NCBI GenBank assembly: GCA_937859855.1
Contig: CALMAR010000246.1
Coordinates: 1 to 20,079 of the forward strand
Length of the DNA: 20,079 nucleotides
Origin: an uncultured Kineosporia sp.
Lineage (GTDB): Bacteria > Actinomycetota > Actinomycetes > Actinomycetales > Kineosporiaceae
Reading direction: 5' to 3'
Part shown: one piece after another, positions 8,128-15,391 of the stretch
How positions within the stretch are numbered: the first letter of the stretch is position 1
Layout: each line of letters starts with the position of its first letter
The notes under the pieces: model-generated
What the model was told of the DNA's origin: nothing
Database searches by the model: none
The model's input: only the letters and a program-made list of their open reading frames with translations
Translations under genes and position numbers: made by a program

Positions 8128-8883
8128 TCACGTCTTGGGACCGCCAGCCACGTAGATCACCTGGCCGGAGACGAAGCCGGCCCCCTCGCTGACCAGGAAC
8201 GACACGGTGTGCGCGATGTCCTCCGGCTGACCGATACGCCCGACTGGGACTTCGGCGGCATTGTGCGCCCGGAACTCTTCGAAGCTGATTCCCATCCGGG
8301 CGGCGGTGGCGATGGTCATCTCGGTCTCGATGAATCCTGGAGCCACCGCGTTACAGGTGATGCCGAACCGGCCCAGCTCGATCGCCACCGTCTTGGTGAA
8401 GCCCTGCAGCCCGGCCTTGGCCGCCGCGTAGTTGGCCTGGCCGCGGTTGCCCAGCGCAGACGTGCTCGACAGATTCACGATTCGGCCGTAGCGGGACTGG
8501 GTCATGTACACCTGCGCGGCCTGGGTCATCAGGAACGAGCCCCGCAGGTGCACGCCGAGCACTGCGTCCCAGTCGGCCTCGGTCATCTTGAAGAGCAGGT
8601 TGTCCCGGGTGATGCCGGCGTTGTTGACCAGCACCGACGGCGGCCCGAGCGCCTCGGCCACCCGGCCGACAGCGACCTCGACCTGAGCTTTGACACTGAC
8701 GTCCACCCCGGCCGCCATCGCCGTCCCGCCGTCGTCCTGGATCGCCTTCACGGTCTCGGCGCAGGCGGTCTCATCCAGGTCCAGCACCGCTACCGCGAAG
8801 CCGTCAGCGGCCAGCCGCTTGGCGGTCGCTGCTCCGATCCCACGGGCCGAGCCGGTCACGATCGCTGTTCGGGGACCGTTCAC
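8128..8883 (-). CDS. fabG: 3-oxoacyl-ACP reductase-type short-chain dehydrogenase (FabG-like)
   Basis: This 251-aa classical SDR has the cofactor loop TGSARGIG (10-17), NNAG (87-90), and the catalytic Ser140, Tyr152 and Lys156 (YxxxK). The NADPH-linked reduction of 3-oxoacyl-ACP or a 3-ketoacyl-CoA is the family's usual reaction. The PGFIETEM stretch (182-189) after the active site is typical of FabG-like enzymes. The GTG start at 8883 has a good ribosome binding site, GGGAGG at 8893-8888, four bases upstream. It is followed at 18 bp by the phosphopantetheinyl transferase gene, so the pair may act on an acyl carrier protein. The true substrate could be another ketoacyl compound; SDR specificity is hard to read from sequence. 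It is divergent from the permease gene and may share the operator between them. Confidence 0.85.
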   Translation of the reverse strand: MNGPRTAIVTGSARGIGAATAKRLAADGFAVAVLDLDETACAETVKAIQDDGGTAMAAGVDVSVKAQVEVAVGRVAEALGPPSVLVNNAGITRDNLLFKMTEADWDAVLGVHLRGSFLMTQAAQVYMTQSRYGRIVNLSSTSALGNRGQANYAAAKAGLQGFTKTVAIELGRFGITCNAVAPGFIETEMTIATAARMGISFEEFRAHNAAEVPVGRIGQPEDIAHTVSFLVSEGAGFVSGQVIYVAGGPKT

Positions 8884-8978
8884 TGTGCCTCCCAGATCTC
8901 TCGGCGCTCAGGTGCGAACTTTACCAAGCAACACCAAGCAGGTGCGGTCAGATTGTTCGAAGCATGTCTTGCCGATTT
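8884..8978. promoter_or_regulatory. fabG-side promoter region with short direct repeats
   Basis: This is the spacer between the fabG-type gene (minus strand) and the large palindrome. ACCAAGCA is repeated at 8923-8930 and 8933-8940, and CAGGTGCG at 8909-8916 and 8939-8946. A TAAAGT hexamer on the minus strand (about 8923-8918) could be a -10 element, but no matching -35 was seen. Confidence 0.35.
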
Positions 8979-8996
8979 TCCCTATCACTCGATAGT
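8969..8996 (+). promoter_or_regulatory. Candidate promoter of the permease-TetR operon
   Basis: TTGCCG (8969-8974) and GATAGT (8991-8996) are spaced by 16 bases and each match the consensus at 4 of 6 positions. The -10 hexamer would lie in the centre of the 35-bp palindrome, so a bound repressor would block RNA polymerase. The match is modest. Confidence 0.4.
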
Positions 8997-9013
8997 CTAT
9001 CGAGTGATAGGGA
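8979..9013. promoter_or_regulatory. 35-bp perfect palindromic operator, four CTATC/GATAG half-sites
   Basis: Two 17-base arms (8979-8995 and 8997-9013) are exact reverse complements around a single central T at 8996. Each arm is itself a small palindrome, CTATC-N4-GATAG (8982-8995 and 8997-9010), so there are four half-sites. It ends 20 bp before the permease ATG. The TetR-family gene at the end of the same operon is the likely binder, which would give autoregulation. Two stacked dyads suggest binding of two dimers. That the element is an operator is inference; the symmetry itself is directly seen. Confidence 0.8.
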
Positions 9014-9033
9014 GGGCGAGCCAGGAGGGCGCC

Positions 9034-10500
9034 ATGAACACCGGCTTTGAGCAGATCGGGGTCAGCCGGATCCCGGCCGCCGACCAGACCAGCACCCCAT
9101 GGACCTTCTTCAGCATCCTGGTCGGGGGAAACCTGGCCCTTGGTGTGATGGTGTTCGGCTGGATCTCAGTCACCCTCGGCCTGGGCACCGTCGACGCACT
9201 GACCTCGATCGCGACCGGCGTGCTCCTGGGCATCCCGATGGTCTGGGCCCTGGTCCTGATCGGCTCCAGGACCGCGACCAACAATTCCACCGCCAGCGGC
9301 GCCCACTTCGGCGTCCGCGGCCGGCTGATCGGCTCGATCGTGGGCCTGGCGATCAGCCTCACCTACACCGCCATCGCGGTCTGGTCCGGTGGTGACGCGA
9401 CCGTCTCGGTGCTGCACCGGATCGCCGGCACACCGCAGTCCGGCATCGCCCACGCCGTCGCCTATCTCGTGCTGATCGCCGGGGTCGGTGTGATCGCGGT
9501 GGCGGGATATCACCTGCTGGCCCGAGTCGAGCGCTGGATGGTCGCGCTCGGCGGCGTCTCGTTCCTGCTGATCCTGGCCGCGTTCAGCGGCCGGGCCGAC
9601 TTGGGATACACCGGAGGCGACTACGTGCTTGGCTCCCGGGCCACCACCTGGATCCTGTCCGCCGTCGTGGTCGGCATCTCCGGCCCGATGTCTATGATCA
9701 CCCTGCTCGGCGACTGGTCCCGCTACATCTCCCCGGTGCGCTTCCCGGCCCGCAAGATGCTGCCGGTCGCCTCGCTGGGCCTGTTCGTCTCCATCGCCGG
9801 TCCGGCCGCCGCCGGCGTCCTGGTCGCGTCCGCTTTCCCCGACCCGTTCACTGACTTCGGCTCGGGCCTGGTGCAGCAGTCCCCGCTCTGGCTGGCGATC
9901 GCACTGGTGCCGTTCCTGACGTTGGGCACCGCGGGCTTCGGCGCGACCTCCATGTACAGCTGCGGGCTGGATCTGGACGCGATCCTGCCCTTCCTGTCCC
10001 GCGCCGGGGCGACCGCCGTGGTCTGCGCGGGCTCGGTGCTGCTGGTGTTCGCCGGTGCCTTCATCTGGGATGCCCAGGACTCGATCACCGCGATCTCGCT
10101 GATCCTGGTGGTGCTGGCCACCCCGTGGGCCGCGGTAACCACGATCGGGTTCCTGCGGGCGCGCGGCCAGTACCGGCTGGACGATCTGCAGGTCTTCAAC
10201 GCCGGTCGCACCGGGGGCGCCTACTGGTTCACCGGAGGGTTCAACCTTCGCGCGGCGATCGCCTGGGCGGCCGGTGCGGTGCTGGGCTGCCTGGCCATCG
10301 ACTGCTCGCTCTACTCCGGGCCGCTGGCCGGGCTGGCCGGTGGGGTGGACGTCAGCTTCGCTGGCTCGGCCGCGGTCTCCGCATTGGTGTACCTGACCCT
10401 GCTCCGGCTCTTCCCCGAGGCGGTGAGTGTTGCCGCGGTCTCGGACGTGGCGCCGATCAATCCAGCGGCGATCGCCGGCCTGGCCCCAGAGGCTGCATGA
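9034..10500 (+). CDS. NCS1-family permease (purine/cytosine permease type)
   Basis: This 488-aa, very hydrophobic protein has about twelve membrane segments, starting near residue 25 after a short polar N-terminus. Features typical of the NCS1 nucleobase:cation symporters are seen: the N-terminal STPWTFFSILVGGNLALGV region (about 20-38) and the later GDWSRYISP segment (about 230-238), which corresponds to the conserved D-(F/W)-xRY motif. These proteins take up cytosine, purines, allantoin or related compounds with H+ or Na+. The exact substrate is not readable. ATG at 9034 has a strong ribosome binding site (AGGAGG at 9023-9028). The frame is open upstream, but the palindrome and ribosome binding site fix this start. 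The stop overlaps the TetR start codon (ATGA). Confidence 0.87.
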   Translation: MNTGFEQIGVSRIPAADQTSTPWTFFSILVGGNLALGVMVFGWISVTLGLGTVDALTSIATGVLLGIPMVWALVLIGSRTATNNSTASGAHFGVRGRLIGSIVGLAISLTYTAIAVWSGGDATVSVLHRIAGTPQSGIAHAVAYLVLIAGVGVIAVAGYHLLARVERWMVALGGVSFLLILAAFSGRADLGYTGGDYVLGSRATTWILSAVVVGISGPMSMITLLGDWSRYISPVRFPARKMLPVASLGLFVSIAGPAAAGVLVASAFPDPFTDFGSGLVQQSPLWLAIALVPFLTLGTAGFGATSMYSCGLDLDAILPFLSRAGATAVVCAGSVLLVFAGAFIWDAQDSITAISLILVVLATPWAAVTTIGFLRARGQYRLDDLQVFNAGRTGGAYWFTGGFNLRAAIAWAAGAVLGCLAIDCSLYSGPLAGLAGGVDVSFAGSAAVSALVYLTLLRLFPEAVSVAAVSDVAPINPAAIAGLAPEAA

Positions 10501-11147
10501 TGACGATCGTGGCGACCGCCCGGCCAGTCAGAACCCGCGAACGGATCCTCGCCGAGGCGGCCGACCTGTTCGCCGTTCGCGGTTACGGCGCGACGTCCAC
10601 CCGGGACATCTCCGCGGCGGTCGGGATCAGGCAGCCGTCCCTGTTCCATCACTTCGGGTCCAAGGGCGCGATCCTGCTCGAGCTGCTGGACCGGAGCCTG
10701 GACGACGCCGTGCCGCTGGCCCAGCGCTGTGCCCGGGGTTCAGGGCCGGCCGGTCCCCGGCTCTACCGCTATCTGCTGGAGGACTTCACCTCCGTGCTCA
10801 CCTCGCCATGGAACCTCGGCGGGGTGTACTCCGACGAAGTGCTGCGCGATCCGGAGTTCGCCGTCCCGGCGGCTCGGCTGGGCGAACTGGACGCGGCCCT
10901 GCGGACGATGCTCGAACAAGGGGTGGAGGGCGGCGAGTTTCGCCCGGTGGACGCCGAACTGGTGCAGACCATGATCGCTGGACTGCAGATCGGGCTGATG
11001 CGGGAGCGCCCGTCGCTGGTCCGGAACGCGCCCCTGGCCGCCGCCCAGCAGGCGGCCGAGTTCGTGCTGCACGGCCTGCTGGCCCAGCCGGGCGCTCTGG
11101 CCGGCTACGCCCACTCCGGTCCCGGCGCCGCCCGGCTCAACCCATAG
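10497..11147 (+). CDS. TetR-family transcriptional regulator
   Basis: This 216-aa protein has the TetR helix-turn-helix near the N-terminus (about 13-60): TRERILAEAADLF, then TSTRDISAAVGI and QPSLFHHFGSK. The all-helical C-terminal domain (about 65-200) would bind a ligand or dimerise and is not diagnostic. The ATG at 10497 overlaps the permease stop by 4 nt, and a second ATG lies at 10500. Co-transcription with a permease and the palindrome upstream of that operon suggest it senses a compound carried by the permease and represses its own operon, and perhaps the divergent fabG gene. Ligand unknown. The hydrogenase genes start 61 bp downstream in the same direction, so read-through is possible. 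Confidence 0.9.
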   Translation: MMTIVATARPVRTRERILAEAADLFAVRGYGATSTRDISAAVGIRQPSLFHHFGSKGAILLELLDRSLDDAVPLAQRCARGSGPAGPRLYRYLLEDFTSVLTSPWNLGGVYSDEVLRDPEFAVPAARLGELDAALRTMLEQGVEGGEFRPVDAELVQTMIAGLQIGLMRERPSLVRNAPLAAAQQAAEFVLHGLLAQPGALAGYAHSGPGAARLNP

Positions 11148-11208
11148 CCGATCGGAGGGGCCAGGCGTACCGTGGCTCTGGCTGGCCGGACCCGACGATG
11201 GGACGCCG

Positions 11209-11574
11209 ATGCACGAGCTTGCGATCACCCAGAGCGTGATCGAGGCCGTGCTGGAACGCACCGGTCTCAACCCGGTCGCCTGCGTGCGCCTTCGGGTCGG
11301 GCGGCTGTCTGGTTTCGTCCCGGACGCGATGCGGTTCTGCTTCGAACTGGCCACGGCTGGAACGCCACTGGCCGGTGCCGAACTGGAGATCGAACGCCCG
11401 GCCGGGCGCGCTCATTGCCAGCACTGCGGCCAGGACTTCCCGCTCGATGACCTGATCCTGCTCTGCCCCTGCGGCAGCGCGGACGTTCGGGTGACCTCGG
11501 GCCAGGAACTCACCATCGCCTCGGTGACGCTGCAGCCCGTGCCCGAGGACGTCGCGGACGAGATCGGCGCCTGA
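11209..11574 (+). CDS. hypA: Hydrogenase nickel incorporation protein HypA
   Basis: This 121-aa protein begins MHELAITQSVI; the N-terminal Met-His-Glu with His2 is the nickel site of HypA. The zinc-binding domain has Cys70 and Cys73 (CQHC) and then Cys86 and Cys88 (CPC). The second pair is C-x-C rather than the usual C-x2-C. HypA works with HypB to place nickel in the large subunit of [NiFe]-hydrogenase. Length is normal. ATG at 11209 fits the family N-terminus exactly, although the ribosome binding site is weak. hypB follows 24 bp downstream. No promoter is convincing in the 61-bp gap from the TetR gene. Confidence 0.93.
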   Translation: MHELAITQSVIEAVLERTGLNPVACVRLRVGRLSGFVPDAMRFCFELATAGTPLAGAELEIERPAGRAHCQHCGQDFPLDDLILLCPCGSADVRVTSGQELTIASVTLQPVPEDVADEIGA

Positions 11575-11598
11575 GCGGGCGCGGAGAGGCGGGCTTGG

Positions 11599-12405
11599 AT
11601 GTGCGCCACCTGCGGGTGCGGAGAGGCTGATATCCGGGTGGACGGCGCTGAGTTCCCTCAGCAGCACCTTCATGATCACGCTCACCAGCACGCACATTCA
11701 CCCGTGCAGGCCCACCAGCCGTCCGTCATCGATCTCGAGACAGCGGTGCTGGCCAAGAACGACCATCTGGCTCAGCACAATCGGGAGTGGCTCGCGGAGC
11801 GCGGCATCCTCGCCCTTAACCTGATGAGTTCACCCGGCTCGGGCAAGACCACTCTGCTGGTGCGGACTCTGAGCGAACTCAGCGGCGTCCGGGCGGCCGC
11901 GGTGATCGAGGGGGACCAGGAGACCCGGCTGGACGCCGAGCGGATCCGCGCTACCGGCGCACCCGTCGTCCAGATCAACACCGGGTCCGGCTGTCACCTG
12001 GACGCGGACATGCTCGCCCGGGGCCTGACTGCGCTGCAGCCAGCCCAGGATTCGCTGGTGTTCGTTGAGAACGTCGGGAATCTGGTCTGCCCGGCCCTGT
12101 TCGATCTCGGCGAGGCAGCCCGGGTGGTTATCGTTTCGGTCACCGAAGGTGAGGACAAGCCGCTCAAATATCCGCAGATGTTCGCGGCGGCCGACCTGGT
12201 AGTGATCAACAAGGTCGATCTTCTGCCCTACCTGGATGTGGACCTTGAGAGCCTGGCCGGTAACTGCCGCGCAGTCCGTCCGGGCGTGCAGATCCTGCCT
12301 CTCTCGGCCACCACCGGAGACGGCATGCAGGCGTGGCACAGCTGGCTGACCAGCACAGACGCCAATCCGGTAAGGACATCCTTCCTTGACATCGAATCCA
12401 TGTGA
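11599..12405 (+). CDS. hypB: Hydrogenase nickel incorporation GTPase HypB
   Basis: This 268-aa protein begins MCATCGCGE, the N-terminal C-x2-C-x-C nickel motif, followed by a short His-rich stretch (about 23-40, seven His) that can store metal. The G domain has the P-loop SPGSGKTT (78-85), the metal-site Cys132/His133, and NKVD (204-207). HypB hydrolyses GTP to drive nickel transfer with HypA. GGAGAGG at 11583-11589 lies nine bases before the ATG. The 89-bp gap to the small subunit gene, and a perfect TTGACA near the end of this gene, leave room for a separate promoter for the structural genes. Confidence 0.95.
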   Translation: MCATCGCGEADIRVDGAEFPQQHLHDHAHQHAHSPVQAHQPSVIDLETAVLAKNDHLAQHNREWLAERGILALNLMSSPGSGKTTLLVRTLSELSGVRAAAVIEGDQETRLDAERIRATGAPVVQINTGSGCHLDADMLARGLTALQPAQDSLVFVENVGNLVCPALFDLGEAARVVIVSVTEGEDKPLKYPQMFAAADLVVINKVDLLPYLDVDLESLAGNCRAVRPGVQILPLSATTGDGMQAWHSWLTSTDANPVRTSFLDIESM

Positions 12406-12414
12406 GCGTAATCA
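12386..12414 (+). promoter_or_regulatory. Weak candidate promoter for the hydrogenase structural genes
   Basis: A perfect TTGACA (12386-12391) lies in the last codons of hypB. At 17 bases spacing the hexamer is TAATCA (12409-12414), a poor -10. A perfect -35 is uncommon in such GC-rich DNA and the position, 80-110 bp before the small subunit gene, is sensible. It may still be coincidence of coding sequence. Confidence 0.25.
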
Positions 12415-12494
12415 CAGAATAAGCCGTAAACCGGGCCACCGAGGCCCCAGGCACAGGGTTCGAGACCCGCGTCGGGCCAGCGATCCCGGGAAGC
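12406..12494 (+). other. hypB-hydrogenase small subunit spacer with small stem-loop
   Basis: This non-coding stretch holds a short hairpin, GGGCC (12433-12437), loop ACCGA, GGCCC (12443-12447), and a tRNA T-arm-like GGGTTCGAGACCC (12456-12468). No T-run follows the hairpin, so it is not a classical terminator. It could affect the 5' leader of the hydrogenase transcript. Confidence 0.3.
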
Positions 12495-13580
12495 GTGGCG
12501 AAGATGCCATCAGCTACGGGTAACAGCATCCGCGAGGCGCAGACCGCGGCGGAATCCGCCCTCATCCACGTGTTGTGGATCAACGCCGGCCTCAGTTGCG
12601 ACGGAGACTCGGTCGCTCTCACCGCGGCAACCCAGCCCAGCGTCGAGGAGATCGCCCTGGGAGCACTCCCGGGTCTGCCCCAGGTCGCGGTGCACTGGCC
12701 GCTGATCGATTTCGAGTGCGGCCCGAACGGCGGCGCCGACGACTTCCTGGAGTGGTTCTTCAAGGCCGACCGCGGTGAGCTCGAGCCGTTCGTGCTCGTG
12801 GTGGAGGGCTCGATCCCGAACGAGAAGCTGCACGACGAGGGCTACTGGTGCGGCTTCGGCAACAACCCGGACACCGGTCAGCCGATGACCACCAGTGAGT
12901 GGCTGGACCGGCTCGCGCCCAAGGCCACCGCGATCATCGCGGCCGGAACCTGCGCGACCTACGGCGGTATCCACGCCATGGCGGGCAACCCGACCGGCGC
13001 CATGGGCGTGGCCGACTACCTCGGCTGGGACTGGAAGTCCAAGGCAGGCATCCCGATCGTGAATGTGCCCGGTTGCCCGGTTCAGCCGGACAACTTCTCC
13101 GAGACGATCACCTACCTGCTGTACATGGCCACCGGCCAGGCCCCGATGATCCCCCTGGACGACGCCCTGAGGCCGACCTGGCTGTTCGGCGCGACCGTGC
13201 ACGAGGGCTGTGACCGGGCCGGGTACTACGAGCAGGGCGATTTCGCGACCGAGTACGGCTCCCCCAAGTGCATCGTCAAGCTCGGCTGCTGGGGCCCGGT
13301 GGTGAAGTGCAACGTGCCCAAACGCGGGTGGATCAACGGCGTTGGCGGCTGCCCGAACGTCGGCGGCATCTGCATCGGCTGCACGATGCCCGGCTTCCCG
13401 GACAAGTTCATGCCGTTCATGGACGAACCCCCCGGCGGGCGGCTCTCCACCGCCGGCTCCCAGCTCTACGGTTCGGCGATCAGGCGCCTGCGCGCGGTCA
13501 CCACGCGCACGGTCGACAAGGAACCCAAGTGGCGCAGTCCCGGCGACCGGCTCACCACCGGCGCAACCCGAACCTGGTGA
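12495..13580 (+). CDS. hhyS: [NiFe]-hydrogenase group 1h small subunit
   Basis: This 361-aa protein carries the FeS electron relay. Proximal cluster ligands appear as Cys35, Asp38 (in LSCDGD, where most hydrogenases have C-x2-C), Cys153 (AAGTCATYGG) and Cys194 (NVPGCP). Distal and medial clusters would use His236/Cys239 (VHEGCD), Cys259, Cys265, Cys272, Cys286, Cys293 and Cys296. The Asp-for-Cys replacement is known for the group 1h ('actinobacterial', Hhy/Huc) enzymes, which oxidise H2 at atmospheric level in air. There is no Tat signal (no twin Arg at the N-terminus), so the enzyme would be on the cytoplasmic side. GTG at 12495 or ATG at 12504 may start; GGGAA at 12488-12492 is close to the GTG. 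The large subunit follows after 10 bp. Confidence 0.93.
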   Translation: MAKMPSATGNSIREAQTAAESALIHVLWINAGLSCDGDSVALTAATQPSVEEIALGALPGLPQVAVHWPLIDFECGPNGGADDFLEWFFKADRGELEPFVLVVEGSIPNEKLHDEGYWCGFGNNPDTGQPMTTSEWLDRLAPKATAIIAAGTCATYGGIHAMAGNPTGAMGVADYLGWDWKSKAGIPIVNVPGCPVQPDNFSETITYLLYMATGQAPMIPLDDALRPTWLFGATVHEGCDRAGYYEQGDFATEYGSPKCIVKLGCWGPVVKCNVPKRGWINGVGGCPNVGGICIGCTMPGFPDKFMPFMDEPPGGRLSTAGSQLYGSAIRRLRAVTTRTVDKEPKWRSPGDRLTTGATRTW

Positions 13581-13590
13581 GGAGCCGGGC

Positions 13591-15384
13591 ATGACGACGA
13601 CCAGCGGCAAGCGGCGCAGCAGCAGCACCCGTGAGGACCTGGTGGAGATGGCCTGGGACCCGATCACCCGGATCGTGGGCAGCCTCGGCATCTACACGAA
13701 GATCGACTTCAAGCAGCGTGAGGTCGCCGAGTGCCACAGCACGTCGTCGATCTTCCGCGGCTACTCCATCTTCATGAAGGGCAAGGACCCGCGCGACGCC
13801 CACTTCATCACCAGCCGGATCTGCGGCATCTGCGGCGACAACCACGCCACCTGCTCCTGCTACGCGCAGAACATGGCCTACGGCGTGAAGCCGCCGCACC
13901 TGGGAGAGTGGATCGTCAATCTCGGTGAGGCCGCCGAATACATGTTCGACCACAACATCTTTCAGGAGAACCTGGTCGGGGTCGACTACTGCGAGAAGAT
14001 GGTCGGGGAGACCAATCCCGGTGTCCTGGAACGGGCCAACCAGACGCAGGCGCCGCACAAGGGTGAGCACGGCTTCGCCACCATCGGCGACATCATGCGG
14101 GCGCTCAACCCGTTCACCGGTGAGTTCTACCGCGAGGCCCTGGTGGTCAGCCGCTGGACCCGGGAGATGTTCTGCCTGATGGAGGGCCGGCACGTCCACC
14201 CCTCGACGCTGTACCCCGGCGGCGTCGGAACGGTCGCGACGATCCAATTGATGACCGACTACATCACCCGGCTGATGCGCTACATCGAGTTCATGAAGAA
14301 GGTCGTGCCGATGCACGACGACCTCTTCGACTTCTTCTACGAGGCTCTGCCCGGTTACGAGAAGGTCGGCCTGAGAAGGACTCTGCTGGGCTGCTGGGGC
14401 TCGTTCCAAGACCCGGAGTACTGCAACTTCGAGTACAAGGACATGACCGAGTGGGGCCGGAAGATGTTCGTCACCCCGGGTGTGGTGGTGGACGGGAAGC
14501 TGGTCACCACCGACCTGGTCGACATCAACCTCGGCATCCGGATCCTGCTCGGAAGTTCCTACTACGAGGACTGGACCGACCAGGAGACGTTCGTCTCCCG
14601 CGACCCGCTGGGCAATCCGGTGGATCGGCGGCATCCCTGGAACCAGCACACCAATCCCCAGCCGCAGAAGCGCGACTTCGACGACAAGTACAGCTGGGTG
14701 ATGTCGCCGCGCTGGTTCGACGGTAAGGACCACCTGGCGCTGGACACCGGCGGCGGTCCGCTGGCCCGGCTCTGGACGACGGCGCTGGCCGGGCTGGTCG
14801 ACATCGGCTACGTCAAGTCCACCGGCAACAGCGTGCAGATCAACCTGCCCAAGACCGCGCTCAAGGGTCCGGTCAGCCTGGAGTGGAAGGTGCCCGAGCA
14901 CGGCTCCAACACCCTGGAGCGCAACCGGGCCCGCACCTACTTCCAGGCCTATGCGGCGGCCTGCGCGCTGCACTTCGCGGAGCAGGCGCTGGTCGAGATC
15001 CGGGCCGGGCGCACCAAGACCTGGGAGTCGTTCGAGGTGCCCGACGAGGCCATCGGCTGCGGCTTCACCGAGGCTGTCCGCGGCGTCCTGTCCCACCACA
15101 TGGTGATCCGGGACGGCAAGATCGCGAACTACCACCCCTACCCACCGACACCGTGGAACGCCAACCCCCGCGACAGCTTCGGCACCCCGGGACCGTACGA
15201 GGACGCCGTCCAGGGCCAGCCGATCTTCGAGGAGAACGACCGCGAGCACTTCAAGGGCATCGACATCATGCGCACCGTGCGCAGTTTCGATCCCTGCCTG
15301 CCCTGTGGCGTGCACATGTACCTCGGCGACGGCAAGCAGCTCGACCTGGTCCACTCACCGACCCAGTCCGTCACCGGAGAGTGA
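13591..15384 (+). CDS. hhyL: [NiFe]-hydrogenase group 1h large (catalytic) subunit
   Basis: This 597-aa protein binds the NiFe(CN)2CO centre through RICGICGDNH (76-85, Cys78 and Cys81) and DPCLPCGVH (567-575, Cys569 and Cys572). After His575 there is a 22-residue tail starting with Met576. Endopeptidases of the HycI/HybD/HoxM class remove such a tail after nickel insertion, and one is encoded at 19391. H2 is split here and electrons pass to the small subunit. The ATG at 13591, with GGAG at 13581-13584, gives the right length; the frame is open further upstream inside the small subunit gene but has no ribosome binding site there. High overall agreement with group 1h proteins and the accompanying DUF genes support the class. 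Confidence 0.95.
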   Translation: MTTTSGKRRSSSTREDLVEMAWDPITRIVGSLGIYTKIDFKQREVAECHSTSSIFRGYSIFMKGKDPRDAHFITSRICGICGDNHATCSCYAQNMAYGVKPPHLGEWIVNLGEAAEYMFDHNIFQENLVGVDYCEKMVGETNPGVLERANQTQAPHKGEHGFATIGDIMRALNPFTGEFYREALVVSRWTREMFCLMEGRHVHPSTLYPGGVGTVATIQLMTDYITRLMRYIEFMKKVVPMHDDLFDFFYEALPGYEKVGLRRTLLGCWGSFQDPEYCNFEYKDMTEWGRKMFVTPGVVVDGKLVTTDLVDINLGIRILLGSSYYEDWTDQETFVSRDPLGNPVDRRHPWNQHTNPQPQKRDFDDKYSWVMSPRWFDGKDHLALDTGGGPLARLWTTALAGLVDIGYVKSTGNSVQINLPKTALKGPVSLEWKVPEHGSNTLERNRARTYFQAYAAACALHFAEQALVEIRAGRTKTWESFEVPDEAIGCGFTEAVRGVLSHHMVIRDGKIANYHPYPPTPWNANPRDSFGTPGPYEDAVQGQPIFEENDREHFKGIDIMRTVRSFDPCLPCGVHMYLGDGKQLDLVHSPTQSVTGE

Positions 15385-15391
15385 AGCCGAG

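Noticed and set aside
12433..12447. GGGCC/GGCCC hairpin as a terminator after hypB
   Set aside because: The stem is only 5 bp with no following T-run, and it lies inside what is probably one operon.
12454..12482. tRNA-like 3' end containing GGGTTCGAGACCC in the hypB-small subunit spacer
   Set aside because: The stem does not extend beyond the inner pairs and no acceptor, D or anticodon arm can be folded in the 89-bp spacer.
12510..13691. Minus-strand open frame of 393 codons opposite the hydrogenase small subunit
   Set aside because: It is an antisense shadow with no ribosome binding site or recognisable domain.
13552..15354. Long minus-strand open frame (600 codons) opposite the hydrogenase large subunit
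   Set aside because: The plus strand encodes an unmistakable hydrogenase; the antisense frame is a by-product of GC-rich codon use.
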